Assembly (NCBI RefSeq): GCF_002504165.1
Contig: NZ_CP021404.1
Span: 1,984,001 to 2,048,000, forward strand
Direction of reading: 5' to 3'
DNA from: Pacificitalea manganoxidans
GTDB taxonomy: Bacteria; Pseudomonadota; Alphaproteobacteria; Rhodobacterales; Rhodobacteraceae
Length of the DNA: 64,000 nucleotides
Within the stretch, counting starts at the first letter, position 1; each line of letters opens with the position of its first letter. Made by a program: the position numbers and the translations under genes. Shown here piece by piece: positions 25,792 to 35,636 of this stretch. The notes under the pieces are model-generated. The model ran no database searches. It saw only the letters and a program-made list of their open reading frames with translations, and had not been told where the DNA came from.

Positions 25792-26005
25792 CCTGCCTCC
25801 GTCGTGGTCGCGGAGAGCCTAGGCGGCGGTCGCGACAGGCGCAACGCGACAGGCCCGCGCCAGACGCCGCAACCTGCCCCCATCCCGGCGGGTGCTGAAT
25901 TTTTGGGCAGGCCACCCGCGGCGATTGCGGCACCGAAGCCCGGCGCGGTCCGTGTCGCTGCTGTTTGGACTGGCATTGCCGACGATCCGGCGCTAATCCG
26001 GCGCC

Positions 26006-27046
26006 ATGACCCAGAGCCTGACGATCCGCCGCCCCGATGACTGGCACCTGCATCTGCGCGATGGCGCAATGCTTGAAGGTGTGCTGCCCGAAACCACCCG
26101 CCATTTCGGTCGGGCTATCATCATGCCGAACCTCGTGCCCCCTGTGGTGCGTGGCGATGATGCCCGCGCGTATCGCGACCGTATCCTGCGCGCGCTGCCC
26201 GAAGGCGCGACGTTCGAGCCGTTGATGACGCTCTACCTGACCGAAGAGACAGACCCCGACGACGTTGCCGCCGCCCATGCCAGCGGCCTTGTCCACGCGG
26301 TGAAGCTGTATCCTGCCGGGGCCACGACCAATTCCGCCTCCGGCGTGCGCGATTTCGACCGGGTCGCCCCGGTGCTGGAAAAAATGGCCGAGATCGGTCT
26401 GCCGCTCTGCGTGCATGGCGAAGTGACCGACGGCAAGATCGACATTTTTGACCGCGAGGCGGTGTTCATCGACCGTATCCTCGACCCGCTGCGCCGGCGC
26501 ACCCCCGGCCTGCGCGTGGTGATGGAACATATCACCACCGCCAATGCCTGCGCCTATCTGGCTGAAAGCGACGGGGATCTGGGGGCGACGGTGACGACGC
26601 ATCACCTGATGATCAACCGCAACCATATCCTCGCGGGCGGGATCAAGCCGCATTATTACTGCCTGCCGGTGGCCAAGCGCGAAGTGCATCGCGAGGCGCT
26701 TGTGGAGCTTGTGACCTCGGGCAATCCGCATGCTTTCCTCGGCACTGACAGCGCACCGCATGCCCGCGATGCCAAGGAAAACGCCTGCGGCTGCGCCGGC
26801 ATCTTCACCGCGCCCGTGACACTGTCCTGTCTGGCCGAAGTGTTCGATCAGGCGGGCAAGCTGGACATGCTGGAGGATTTCGCCGCCGTGAACGGCGCGG
26901 CGTTCTACGGCAAACCGCAGGCCGACACGCAGGTCACGCTGGTCAAGGGCGACCCGATCGAGATCCCTGAATGGGTGGAGACCGGCGCAGGCCCCGTGCG
27001 GGTGTTTGACCCCGGCATGCCGCTGCATTGGCGCGTGGCTGAATAA
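26006..27046 (+). CDS. pyrC: Dihydroorotase (class II)
   Basis: PyrC, 346 residues, closes carbamoyl aspartate to dihydroorotate in pyrimidine synthesis. The metal-binding DWHLHLRDG is near the N-terminus; the carboxylated-Lys region [16 protein letters not shown], the CVHGEVTD and [12 protein letters not shown] segments and the Asp-containing [10 protein letters not shown] are all present. Length matches the type II (E. coli-like) enzyme. pyrE follows after about 110 bp, so they may be cotranscribed. Confidence 0.97.
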   Translation: MTQSLTIRRPDDWHLHLRDGAMLEGVLPETTRHFGRAIIMPNLVPPVVRGDDARAYRDRILRALPEGATFEPLMTLYLTEETDPDDVAAAHASGLVHAVKLYPAGATTNSASGVRDFDRVAPVLEKMAEIGLPLCVHGEVTDGKIDIFDREAVFIDRILDPLRRRTPGLRVVMEHITTANACAYLAESDGDLGATVTTHHLMINRNHILAGGIKPHYYCLPVAKREVHREALVELVTSGNPHAFLGTDSAPHARDAKENACGCAGIFTAPVTLSCLAEVFDQAGKLDMLEDFAAVNGAAFYGKPQADTQVTLVKGDPIEIPEWVETGAGPVRVFDPGMPLHWRVAE

Positions 27047-27157
27047 GCCGGAGCGCCCCCGACGCCGCGCCCCTGACCGGCGCGGCGTTGCGCGTATTTT
27101 GGGGCAGATCGACGCCGCCCCCCGTTTGAGACGACCGCCCCCCGGAGACCCGTTGCC

Positions 27158-27838
27158 ATGATCCCCACCACCTTCCCTGACCGCACCGAGATCGCACGCC
27201 TTGCCGCCCGCATGCTGCTGGAAACCCGCGCCGTGCATTTTAACGCGGCCACGCCCTATATTCTGGCCTCCGGCCTGCCGAGCCCTGTCTATATCGACTG
27301 TCGGCGGCTGATCTCCTTTCCGCGGGTGCGGGCGACGCTGATGGATTTCCTGACCGTGACGGTCATGCGCGACGCCGGGTTTGAGGCATTCGACAATATC
27401 GCGGGCGGTGAAACCGCGGGCATTCCCTTTGCCGCACTGGTGGCGGAGCGGATGGGCCTGCCCATGACCTATGTCCGAAAGAAGCCCAAAGGCTACGGCA
27501 AAGGCGCGCGCATCGAAGGGCAGATGAACGAGGGCCAGCGCGTGCTGCTGGTGGAGGATCTGACCACCGATGGCGGCTCGAAGCTGTCCTTCGTCGATGC
27601 GATCCGCGAAACCGGCGCAACCTGCGCCGACACGGCTGTGATTTTCTACTACGGGATTTTCCCCGAAACCGAACAGACGCTCGGCGATCACGGCGTGGCG
27701 CTGCACTATCTGACGACATGGCACGATGTGCTGGCCGAGGCCCGGCGGCAGGCGAGTTTCGACGCTGACACACTGGCCGAGGTGGAGGCCTTTCTCGCCG
27801 ATCCGCGCGGTTGGCAGGCCGCGCACGCGCCGAACTGA
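27158..27838 (+). CDS. pyrE: Orotate phosphoribosyltransferase
   Basis: PyrE, 226 residues, makes OMP from orotate and PRPP. The PRPP-binding motif [15 protein letters not shown] lies near residues 128-142, and [17 protein letters not shown] supplies the flexible catalytic loop. [22 protein letters not shown] is also typical of the family. It follows pyrC in the same direction. A hairpin terminator lies 27 bp downstream. Confidence 0.96.
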   Translation: MIPTTFPDRTEIARLAARMLLETRAVHFNAATPYILASGLPSPVYIDCRRLISFPRVRATLMDFLTVTVMRDAGFEAFDNIAGGETAGIPFAALVAERMGLPMTYVRKKPKGYGKGARIEGQMNEGQRVLLVEDLTTDGGSKLSFVDAIRETGATCADTAVIFYYGIFPETEQTLGDHGVALHYLTTWHDVLAEARRQASFDADTLAEVEAFLADPRGWQAAHAPN

Positions 27839-28213
27839 TCCGCGATTCGGCGCACACGCCCCTTGACGCGGCGTCCGAGGACGCTGCGTCTTTCCCCTTG
27901 TGCGGCAATCGGCGCGACCAGACGCGCAACATGGTTAAAACCCGTGCTCGTGTCAGCGCGCCGGCGTGCATTCGCCCCCGTCCTGCTACCGGATCTTGAC
28001 CCGCAGCCGCGTTGCGCCGCATGATCTTGAGGGCGGGCGATATTCGCAGCAATCGTGAAATATTCCCTTTGCGCCCTGCCGCATCGAGCGGGTATCGCTG
28101 GCGCACCCTACCGGCCACGCCGCAGTCAGCCATCTGCGGGGCCCGGCATTCAAAGCACAGCGCCCGGATCAACGCGGGCCTTCGGCAGACCAGAGCAGAC
28201 GGGACCAGACCCA
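27839..28213. other. Intergenic region between pyrE and dnaB
   Basis: Apart from the terminator-like hairpin at 27865-27890 I see nothing definite in these 375 bp. The dnaB promoter should lie here but no clear boxes stand out. In-frame extension of dnaB to 28055 is possible on paper but its sequence is not conserved DnaB. Confidence 0.5.
27865..27893 (+). terminator. Hairpin terminator after pyrE
   Basis: GACGC-G-GCGTC and GACGC-T-GCGTC form a stem with one mismatch and a 4-nt loop, followed by TTTCCCCTT. The GC-rich stem plus short T-run fit a factor-independent terminator of the pyr genes. Confidence 0.55.
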
Positions 28214-29746
28214 ATGACCGAGATCGCCACTCTTCGCAGCGACGCCACCCTGCCCGCCACATCCGACAGCGCCCCCGGCGCCGTGCCCGCCCCTGCCGAG
28301 CCTTCGGCCCTGCCTCACAATATCGAGGCGGAACAGCAGCTGCTGGGCGCGATCCTGACCAATAACGACATCTTTGACCGGGTCGCCTCGGTCGTGGGGC
28401 CGCAGCATTTCTACGATCCGGTGCATGCCCGCATCTTCGAGGTCGCCTCCGCCCGGATCGCCAAGAACCTGCAGGCGACGCCGGTGACGCTGAAATCCTT
28501 CCTCGAGGATGACGAGGGGCTGAAGGAACTGGGCGGTCCGGCCTATCTGGCCCGTCTGGCCGGGGCCGCCATCGCCAGCTTTGCCGCGCGCGACTATGCG
28601 CAAATCATCTATGACCTCGCCATCCGACGGGAACTGATGGCGCTGGGGCGGGATATCTCGTCCAAAGCCGCCAATGTCGATGTAGCTTCCGAGCCCAAGG
28701 AACAGATCGTCGAGGCCGAACAGCGGCTCTACGCCTTGGGCGAAGAGGGCAAATCCGAAAGCGGGTTCCAAAGTTTCCTGCGGGCCGTGACCGACGCCGT
28801 GAACGTGGCCAACGCCGCCTATCAGCGCGACGGCGGTCTGGCGGGGGTGTCCACGGGCCTGATCGATCTGGATAAAAAGCTGGGCGGGCTGCATAAATCC
28901 GACCTTCTGATCCTTGCCGGGCGCCCGTCGATGGGCAAAACCTCGCTGGCCACCAACATCGCGTTCAACATCGCCAAGGCCTATCGCCGCGGGCTACTGC
29001 CGGATGGCAGCGAGGGCGCGGTGGAGGGCGGCGTGGTCGGGTTCTACAGCCTTGAGATGAGCGCCGAACAGCTTGCCGCGCGGATCCTGTCCGAAGCCGC
29101 CGAGGTGCCATCCGAACAGATCCGCCGCGGTGACATGACCGAGGCGGAGTTCCGCCGTTTCGTCGAAGCCGCCAAATCGCTCGAAAGCTGCCCGCTTTAT
29201 ATCGACGACACGCCCGCTTTGCCGATCAGCCAGTTGGCGGCGCGGGCGCGTCGGTTGAAGCGGACCCACGGGCTCGATGTGTTGATGGTCGACTACCTGC
29301 AGCTGGTGCGCGCGGCGACGGCCAAGGACAGCCGCGTCAACGAGGTCTCGGAAATCACTCAGGGGCTCAAGGCCATCGCTAAAGAGCTTAACATCCCCGT
29401 CATCGCCCTGTCGCAGCTGTCGCGTCAGGTGGAAAACCGCGAAGACAAGCGTCCGCAGCTGTCGGACCTGCGCGAATCCGGCTCGATCGAGCAGGATGCG
29501 GATGTGGTGATGTTCGTGTTCCGCGAGGAATACTACAAAGAGCGCGAGAAGCCGGGCGATCACGATCTGGAAGCGATGGCGCGCTGGCAGGAGGACATGG
29601 AACGCCTGCATGGCCGCGCCGAGGTGGTGATCGGCAAGCAGCGTCACGGCCCTATCGGCAGCGTCGATCTGAGCTTCGAAGGTCGCTTCACCCGCTTCGG
29701 CAATCTGGTGAAACCGTGGCAGGACGGACAGGGCGAGCAGTTCTGA
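28214..29746 (+). CDS. dnaB: Replicative DNA helicase DnaB
   Basis: DnaB, 510 residues, is the hexameric replication-fork helicase. The N-terminal DnaG-interacting domain begins at LPHNIEAEQQLLGAILTNND (about residue 34). The RecA-like motor has Walker A GRPSMGKTSLATN, Walker B region LDVLMVDYLQLVR, and the arginine-finger region SDLRESGSIEQDADVVMFV. The first 33 residues are a Pro/Ala/Thr-rich extension. The start at 28214 is chosen because conserved sequence begins soon after it; the ribosome-binding site is weak (GGGACCAG). Confidence 0.95.
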   Translation: MTEIATLRSDATLPATSDSAPGAVPAPAEPSALPHNIEAEQQLLGAILTNNDIFDRVASVVGPQHFYDPVHARIFEVASARIAKNLQATPVTLKSFLEDDEGLKELGGPAYLARLAGAAIASFAARDYAQIIYDLAIRRELMALGRDISSKAANVDVASEPKEQIVEAEQRLYALGEEGKSESGFQSFLRAVTDAVNVANAAYQRDGGLAGVSTGLIDLDKKLGGLHKSDLLILAGRPSMGKTSLATNIAFNIAKAYRRGLLPDGSEGAVEGGVVGFYSLEMSAEQLAARILSEAAEVPSEQIRRGDMTEAEFRRFVEAAKSLESCPLYIDDTPALPISQLAARARRLKRTHGLDVLMVDYLQLVRAATAKDSRVNEVSEITQGLKAIAKELNIPVIALSQLSRQVENREDKRPQLSDLRESGSIEQDADVVMFVFREEYYKEREKPGDHDLEAMARWQEDMERLHGRAEVVIGKQRHGPIGSVDLSFEGRFTRFGNLVKPWQDGQGEQF

Positions 29747-29765
29747 GGCTGGGGAGCGCGGGGTA

Positions 29766-29946
29766 AGCGCAACGTGAGCCTGGCCGGGGGGTGGCGCTGC
29801 TGCGGGTGAGCGGGTGCGCTTTATCTCCGACAAACCCCTCCCTGATCTGAGATCAGCGTGAGGTGAGATAGCGCGAGCCCGCTGAGCCGGGCAGGCGCTC
29901 GCCCGCGCGCTTTGCTTGTTCGCGGGCGGTGGCGCTAAGACCTAAG
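29766..29946. repeat. Structured intergenic repeat, copy 1
   Basis: This roughly 181-nt block aligns end to end with 29969-30153. It can fold into a long hairpin at 29816-29874 (GCGCT/AGCGC, ATCTC/GAGAT, CCTC/GAGG, CTGATC/GATCAG) and a second hairpin with an 8-bp stem, CGCCCGCG (29900-29907) with CGCGGGCG (29921-29928). The same stems are kept in copy 2 with different bases. It lies between dnaB and the end of coaD. No frame in it resembles a protein. Confidence 0.75.
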
Positions 29947-29968
29947 AAATCAATCCGTCGTCACGTCA

Positions 29969-30153
29969 AGCGCGACGCAAGCCTGCCCGGAGGATGGCGC
30001 TGCAACGGTTGAACGGCGCACTTTATGCCAGCCACATCCCTCACCAATCCGAGGTTGGCGGGAGGTGGCAAAGCGCCAGCCCGCAGGGACGGGCAGGCGC
30101 TCGCTCTCGCGCCCTGCGGGCTTGTTCGAGAGCGGTTGCGCTGAGTTCCTAGG
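29969..30153. repeat. Structured intergenic repeat, copy 2
   Basis: This roughly 185-nt copy follows copy 1 after 22 nt. The equivalent long hairpin is 30016-30076 (GCGC/GCGC, TGCCA/TGGCA, CCTC/GAGG, CCAA/TTGG) and the second stem is CGCTCTCG (30102-30109) with CGAGAGCG (30127-30134). The bases in these stems differ from copy 1 but pairing is retained. The conserved unpaired parts include GGGCAGGCGCTCG and CTTGTTCG. Confidence 0.75.
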
Positions 30154-30184
30154 GCTACGGACTTTCTCCCGCGGCCCTGCCCCC

Positions 30185-30682
30185 TCACGCCTTTCCGAGC
30201 TTCTTCAGCAGGGCCGTACGCACGGCGGCGGGAACAAAGCCGCTGACATCGCCGTCGAGCCGCGCGATTTCCTTCACGAGTTTTGACGCGATTGCCTGAT
30301 GCTGGGCTTCGGCCATCAGAAACACCGTCTCGATAGAACTGTCGAGCCGCCGGTTCATCCCGACCATCTGGTATTCATATTCGAAATCCGCGACCGCGCG
30401 CAGGCCCCGGATGATGACGCTGGCGCCGACATCGCGCGCGCAATCGATCAGCAGGTTTTCGAACGGATGCACGATGATCTCGGCGCCGGTGCGCTGAGCG
30501 AGTTCGACGCATTCGGCCTCGACCATCTGCACCCGCTCCTCCAGCGTGAAGAGAGGGCCCTTGTCCCGGTTGATCGCCACGCCGATCACCAGCCGGTCGA
30601 CCAGCCGCGCGGCGCGCGAAATAATATCGCGATGGCCCAGAGTGATCGGGTCGAATGTCCCCGGATAAAGCCCGATGCGCAT
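30185..30682 (-). CDS. coaD: Phosphopantetheine adenylyltransferase
   Basis: CoaD, 165 residues, performs the penultimate step of coenzyme A synthesis, joining 4'-phosphopantetheine and ATP. The nucleotidyltransferase motif GTFDPITLGH (residues 8-17), the FENLLIDCARD stretch, RGLRAVADFEYEYQMVGMNR and the C-terminal SKLVKEIARLDGDVSGFVP are all conserved. Length is normal. It stands alone; the structured repeats lie just beyond its 3' end. Confidence 0.97.
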   Translation of the reverse strand: MRIGLYPGTFDPITLGHRDIISRAARLVDRLVIGVAINRDKGPLFTLEERVQMVEAECVELAQRTGAEIIVHPFENLLIDCARDVGASVIIRGLRAVADFEYEYQMVGMNRRLDSSIETVFLMAEAQHQAIASKLVKEIARLDGDVSGFVPAAVRTALLKKLGKA

Positions 30683-30847
30683 AGCGGCTGCCCCTTTGCA
30701 ATTTATGCGAAAAAATCACGCGCGGCGGGTGGTGGCAAGGGATGGCGAACAGCCGGCTGCCCGGCGCGGGCTTTAACTGACGTCGCACCTGCCGGGTTCC
30801 CACAGCGCGGCGGGTGCGCTATCAGATCTGTCCAAGCGGAGGCGCCG

Positions 30848-31261
30848 ATGTCCGAGACTATTCAGCAACGCTGTGCAGCCAAGGGGCTGCGCATGACCGG
30901 CCAGCGCAAGGTCATCGCCGAGGTGCTGGAAGGCTCCGACGACCACCCCGATGCCGAAGAGCTTTACGCCCGAGCCAGTGCCCGCGATCCGCGCATCTCG
31001 CTTGCGACCGTTTACCGCACGGTAAAGCTGTTTCAGGAACGCGGCATTCTGGACCGGCTGGAATTCGGCGACGGGCGCGCCCGCTGGGAAGACGCGCGCC
31101 GCGACCATCATGACCACCTCATCGACGAAACCACCGGACAGGTGATCGAATTCGTGGATGAGGAAATCGAGGCCCTTCAGGAAAAGATCGCGCGCAAGCT
31201 GGGCTACCGGCTGACCGGCCACCGGATGGAGCTGTTCGGGGTGCCGCTAAAGAAGCTCTGA
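30848..31261 (+). CDS. fur: Fur family metal-dependent regulator (Fur/Mur type)
   Basis: This 137-residue regulator has an N-terminal winged helix (GLRMTGQRKVIAEVLEGSDDHPDAEELYARA, then ISLATVYRTVKLFQERGI) and a C-terminal dimerisation domain with the metal-binding HHDHLID and DEEIEALQEKIA segments. In Rhodobacterales the closest Fur homologues often work as manganese regulators (Mur), so the metal cannot be decided from sequence. The cysteine pairs of a structural zinc site are absent. The start at 30848 follows GGAGG; an in-frame extension far upstream runs antisense to coaD and is rejected. Confidence 0.9.
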   Translation: MSETIQQRCAAKGLRMTGQRKVIAEVLEGSDDHPDAEELYARASARDPRISLATVYRTVKLFQERGILDRLEFGDGRARWEDARRDHHDHLIDETTGQVIEFVDEEIEALQEKIARKLGYRLTGHRMELFGVPLKKL

Positions 31262-31347
31262 CCCGTTTCCTGCGCGCGGCGGCACGTTTGGCGGTTTTCC
31301 CGCCGCGTCACCCCTGCTAATCCTCGCACCCAGAACCGGGAGCCTAA

Positions 31348-32640
<1,293 letters not shown>

Positions 32641-32647
32641 TCTAACG

Positions 32648-32678
32648 AAAAGGGGCGTGCCAGTGGTGCGCCCCTTTT
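32648..32678 (+). terminator. Rho-independent terminator of eno
   Basis: AAAAGGGGCG (32648-32657) pairs with CGCCCCTTTT (32669-32678), a perfect 10-bp stem that ends in four T's, 7 bp after the eno stop. Confidence 0.85.
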
Positions 32679-32723
32679 GCGTTGCGCTTCCGTCTTCTGC
32701 CGCATTCCCTCACAGGACCGCAT

Positions 32724-33386
32724 ATGGCCAACAGCACTCGCACCTTCGCCGTCATCGGGCTTGGCAATTTCGGCGGCACCGTCGCCAAGGAACTGGTCCG
32801 CTTCGGCAATTACGTGATCGGCATCGACCGCGACGAACGCATCGTGTCGGATTTCGCCGAAGTGCTGAGCCATGCGGTGATCGTCGACAGCCGCGATGAC
32901 GCGGCCCTGCGCGAGGCGGGCGTGGGCGATTGCGATGTCGGGCTGATCGCGATGGGCGAGGATCTAGAATCGAGCGTTCTGTCGGCGATGAACCTCAAAC
33001 TCATCGGTGTCGGACAGGTCTGGGCCAAGGCGGTGAGCCGCACCCATCACCGCATCCTGTCGCGGCTGGGCGTGGACCGGGTGATCCACCCCGAAGAGGA
33101 TATGGGCCGCCACATCGCACAGATGCTGCACACCCCGTTCGTGCGCGACTACGTCAGTCTCGGCAACAGTTTCCATGTGGTGAACTTTGCCCTGCCGGAG
33201 CGGCTGGAAGGCACGACGCTGGCGGATCTGAAGCTTGCCCGCCGGGATCTGCGCTGCGTCGGGGTGATGCGCGGCACCGAATGGCTGGGCGACGGGCTGA
33301 GCTGCGCGCAGCAACTAAAGCCCGACGACCGCATCCTGCTGCTGGGCCGCCGCGCCGACCTGCGCGATTTCACCTCTGCCATCTGA
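32724..33386 (+). CDS. ktrA: KtrA-like TrkA-family K+ uptake regulator
   Basis: This 220-residue protein is a single RCK unit: the Rossmann motif FAVIGLGNFGGTVAKEL (residues 6-22), the acidic ligand IGIDRDE, then a TrkA_C domain near the end (GTTLADLKLARRDLRCVGVM, then LKPDDRILLLGRR). Being half the size of TrkA, it fits the KtrA class, which forms an octameric gating ring for KtrB. AGGA precedes the ATG at 32724. Its stop overlaps the ATG of the pore gene (TGATG). This is the second K+ regulator in the window. Confidence 0.9.
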   Translation: MANSTRTFAVIGLGNFGGTVAKELVRFGNYVIGIDRDERIVSDFAEVLSHAVIVDSRDDAALREAGVGDCDVGLIAMGEDLESSVLSAMNLKLIGVGQVWAKAVSRTHHRILSRLGVDRVIHPEEDMGRHIAQMLHTPFVRDYVSLGNSFHVVNFALPERLEGTTLADLKLARRDLRCVGVMRGTEWLGDGLSCAQQLKPDDRILLLGRRADLRDFTSAI

Positions 33387-34777
33387 TGCCTCGCATCGGC
33401 CGAATTCGACGCGCGCCGCAACTGGACCGACGCAGCCCGCCGGGGCCGCTGCGCCTGATCGGTCGCCGCATCAGCCACCTGCCCCCGCCTTCGGTTCTGG
33501 CGCTGCTTTACCTGACGCTGGTGCTGATCGGGGCCGCGCTGCTGAAATTGCCAATGGCCCATCGCGCCCCGCTGAACTGGGCCGATGCGATTTTCACATC
33601 GACCTCCGCCGTCACGGTGACCGGGCTTGCGGTTGTCGATACTGGCGGCACCTTCACGCCCTTCGGGATCAGTGTGATCGCGGTGCTGATCCAATTGGGC
33701 GGGCTGGGCCTGATGAGCTTTGCGGTGCTGCTGTTGTCCGCGCTCGGCGTGCCGATCGGGATGCCGCACCGCATTATCCTGCGCGAGGACCTGAACCAGA
33801 CGTCGTTCGCCAATCTGATGGCATTGGTGCGGCTGATCGTCGTGATTTCAATATTGGCCGAGGCGCTGGGTGCACTGCTTCTGGCATTCGTCTTTGTGCC
33901 CGAGGCAGGGCTGTGGCCGGGGCTGGGACAGGCGGTGTTCCATTCGATTTCCGCCTTCAACAATGCGGGATTTGCGCTCTGGCCCGATAGCCTGACCCGC
34001 TATGTCGGCGATCCGCTGGTCAATCTGGTGGTGCCGGGGCTGTTCATCATTGGCGGGTTGGGCTTCATCGTGATTGCCGATCTGTGGGAAAAGCGCGGCT
34101 GGCGGAAGCTGACCCTGCACAGCAAGCTGATGCTGGTCGGCACCGCCATCCTGATCGTCATGGGCACCGTGATTTTCGCAGGGCTGGAATGGCGCAATCC
34201 CGGCACGCTTGGCCCGCTCGACTGGGATGCAAAGCTCTGGGCAAGTTGGTTTCAGGCCGTGTCTCCCCGCACCGCTGGCTTCAACACCGTCGATCTGGCG
34301 CAGGCCCATGACAGCACCGCCCTGATGGTCATGTCGATGATGCTGATCGGGGGTGGGTCGACCTCCACCGCAGGCGGGATCAAGGTGACGACGGTCGCGG
34401 TGCTGCTGCTGGCCACGGTCGCGTTTTTCCGCCGGACCAAGGATTTGCAGGCCTATAATCGGTCGCTCGGCCCGAAAGAAGTGCTGAAGGTGCTGGCACT
34501 GACGACCGTAAGCCTGCTAGTGGTGATGACGGCGATCTTCGCCATAGCGATCAGCCATGACGGCGACTTTCTGGACCTCGCTTTTGAGGTCACTTCGGCC
34601 TTTGGGACCACGGGGTTGAGCCGGGGCAGCACGGCGGAGTTGGACGGTGTGGGACGGATCGTTATCATGACGCTGATGTTTCTGGGCCGGGTCGGTCCGC
34701 TGACGTTGGGCTTCTTCCTCGCAACCCGCAGCCAGCCCCGCGTTCGATACCCGGAAGGCCAAGTTTATCTGGGCTAG
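33386..34777 (+). CDS. ktrB: KtrB-like TrkH-family K+ transporter pore
   Basis: This 463-residue membrane protein is the K+-conducting subunit paired with the KtrA-like protein. Four pore-like segments are visible: FTSTSAVTVTGLAVVDTGG, FHSISAFNNAGFALWPDS, FQAVSPRTAGFNTVD and FEVTSAFGTTGLSRGS. The intramembrane loop GGGSTSTAGGIKVTT, which gates KtrB, is present. The first 30 residues are basic and cytoplasmic. The start is set by the one-base TGATG overlap with ktrA; the open frame continues upstream inside ktrA but that part is not membrane protein. Confidence 0.9.
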   Translation: MPRIGRIRRAPQLDRRSPPGPLRLIGRRISHLPPPSVLALLYLTLVLIGAALLKLPMAHRAPLNWADAIFTSTSAVTVTGLAVVDTGGTFTPFGISVIAVLIQLGGLGLMSFAVLLLSALGVPIGMPHRIILREDLNQTSFANLMALVRLIVVISILAEALGALLLAFVFVPEAGLWPGLGQAVFHSISAFNNAGFALWPDSLTRYVGDPLVNLVVPGLFIIGGLGFIVIADLWEKRGWRKLTLHSKLMLVGTAILIVMGTVIFAGLEWRNPGTLGPLDWDAKLWASWFQAVSPRTAGFNTVDLAQAHDSTALMVMSMMLIGGGSTSTAGGIKVTTVAVLLLATVAFFRRTKDLQAYNRSLGPKEVLKVLALTTVSLLVVMTAIFAIAISHDGDFLDLAFEVTSAFGTTGLSRGSTAELDGVGRIVIMTLMFLGRVGPLTLGFFLATRSQPRVRYPEGQVYLG

Positions 34778-34792
34778 CGCCCCAAAAGCAAA

Positions 34793-34816
34793 AGAGCGGA
34801 CCCAAAGGCCCGCTCT
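34793..34816 (-). terminator. Hairpin terminator of the PRC-barrel gene
   Basis: AGAGCGG and CCGCTCT form a 7-bp stem between the convergent ktrB and PRC-barrel genes. Read on the minus strand it is followed by TTTTGCTTTT, so it mainly ends the PRC-barrel transcript; it could also act on ktrB. Confidence 0.7.
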
Positions 34817-34840
34817 CCTACATTAAATACTAGGCTGGGA

Positions 34841-35383
34841 TCAGTCCCAGAAACCTTCGTCGACATCTTCCATCGATTCCAGTTCGTCTTCGGTGTGGTT
34901 GGTCACCAGCGCGAATTCGACGTCATCGACGGGCACGAGGCGCACGTTCTCGACGGGAATGATGACATGCTTGTCACCGATATCGAGGAAGCCACCAACT
35001 TCGGCCACGACGCCAACCATCTGGCCGGAGCGGTCGAGCACGATGTCTTCGATCTCGCCCACCTGCTCCCATTCGGCATCAACCTCGGAATAGGACATGT
35101 CGGCCCAGTCGGCATCATCCACGTCGACCGCGTAAACCGGACCGTCGGTGATGTCGCGGGTGCGGATCAGCTGTGCGCGATCCCATTCGCCGCTGGTGGC
35201 AGCGGCATTTGCAGTGGCGTCGGTTTCGGCATTCTCGTCAATGGTGCCCACGGTCGCGTCGGTCTGCGCCTCGGTTTCCATCGTCGTTTCGGCATTTACG
35301 GGCTCATGCTGTTCGGCCATCGCGGCGGTCGCGGTGAGGCCAAGGGCAACTGCGCTGGTCAGGGTGGCAAAGCGTTTCATCAT
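34841..35383 (-). CDS. Secreted PRC-barrel domain protein
   Basis: This 180-residue protein has a clear signal peptide (MMKRFATLTSAVALGLTATA, cleavage probably after AMA at residue 22). An acidic, Thr/Ala-rich stretch (25-65) precedes a PRC-barrel domain (about 90-165: VGEIEDIVLDRSGQMVGVVAE through HVIIPVENVRLVP). PRC-barrels occur in ribosome maturation and photosynthetic reaction centres; exported forms of this kind are common in alphaproteobacteria and of unknown role. The mature protein is very acidic and ends in EDVDEGFWD. AAGGA precedes the tandem ATG start codons. Confidence 0.85.
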   Translation of the reverse strand: MMKRFATLTSAVALGLTATAAMAEQHEPVNAETTMETEAQTDATVGTIDENAETDATANAAATSGEWDRAQLIRTRDITDGPVYAVDVDDADWADMSYSEVDAEWEQVGEIEDIVLDRSGQMVGVVAEVGGFLDIGDKHVIIPVENVRLVPVDDVEFALVTNHTEDELESMEDVDEGFWD

Positions 35384-35636
35384 CGTGTCCTTTCAAACTT
35401 CTTGCTGGTGGGACAACGGGCCGCCGCAGCTGACGTTCCAAGGTTTTCGATTTAAAAATATACGCTTCTGCCGGGAACCTGACGTCGCGGAGCCAACATG
35501 GCGCCGCGGGTAACGGGACCGCAGAGAGCCGCGCCCCCGCACGTTTGTTCCACGCCCCCCACGGAACCGGTGCACAGGCCCGCAGGTTGGTCTGCGCCGG
35601 GTGCCTATCCTTCCCGGCCCAACCCCCGGAGACCCG

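Noticed and set aside
25559-27826. 755-codon minus-strand frame across pyrC and pyrE
   Set aside because: It is antisense to two certain enzymes, has no ribosome-binding site and no family resemblance.
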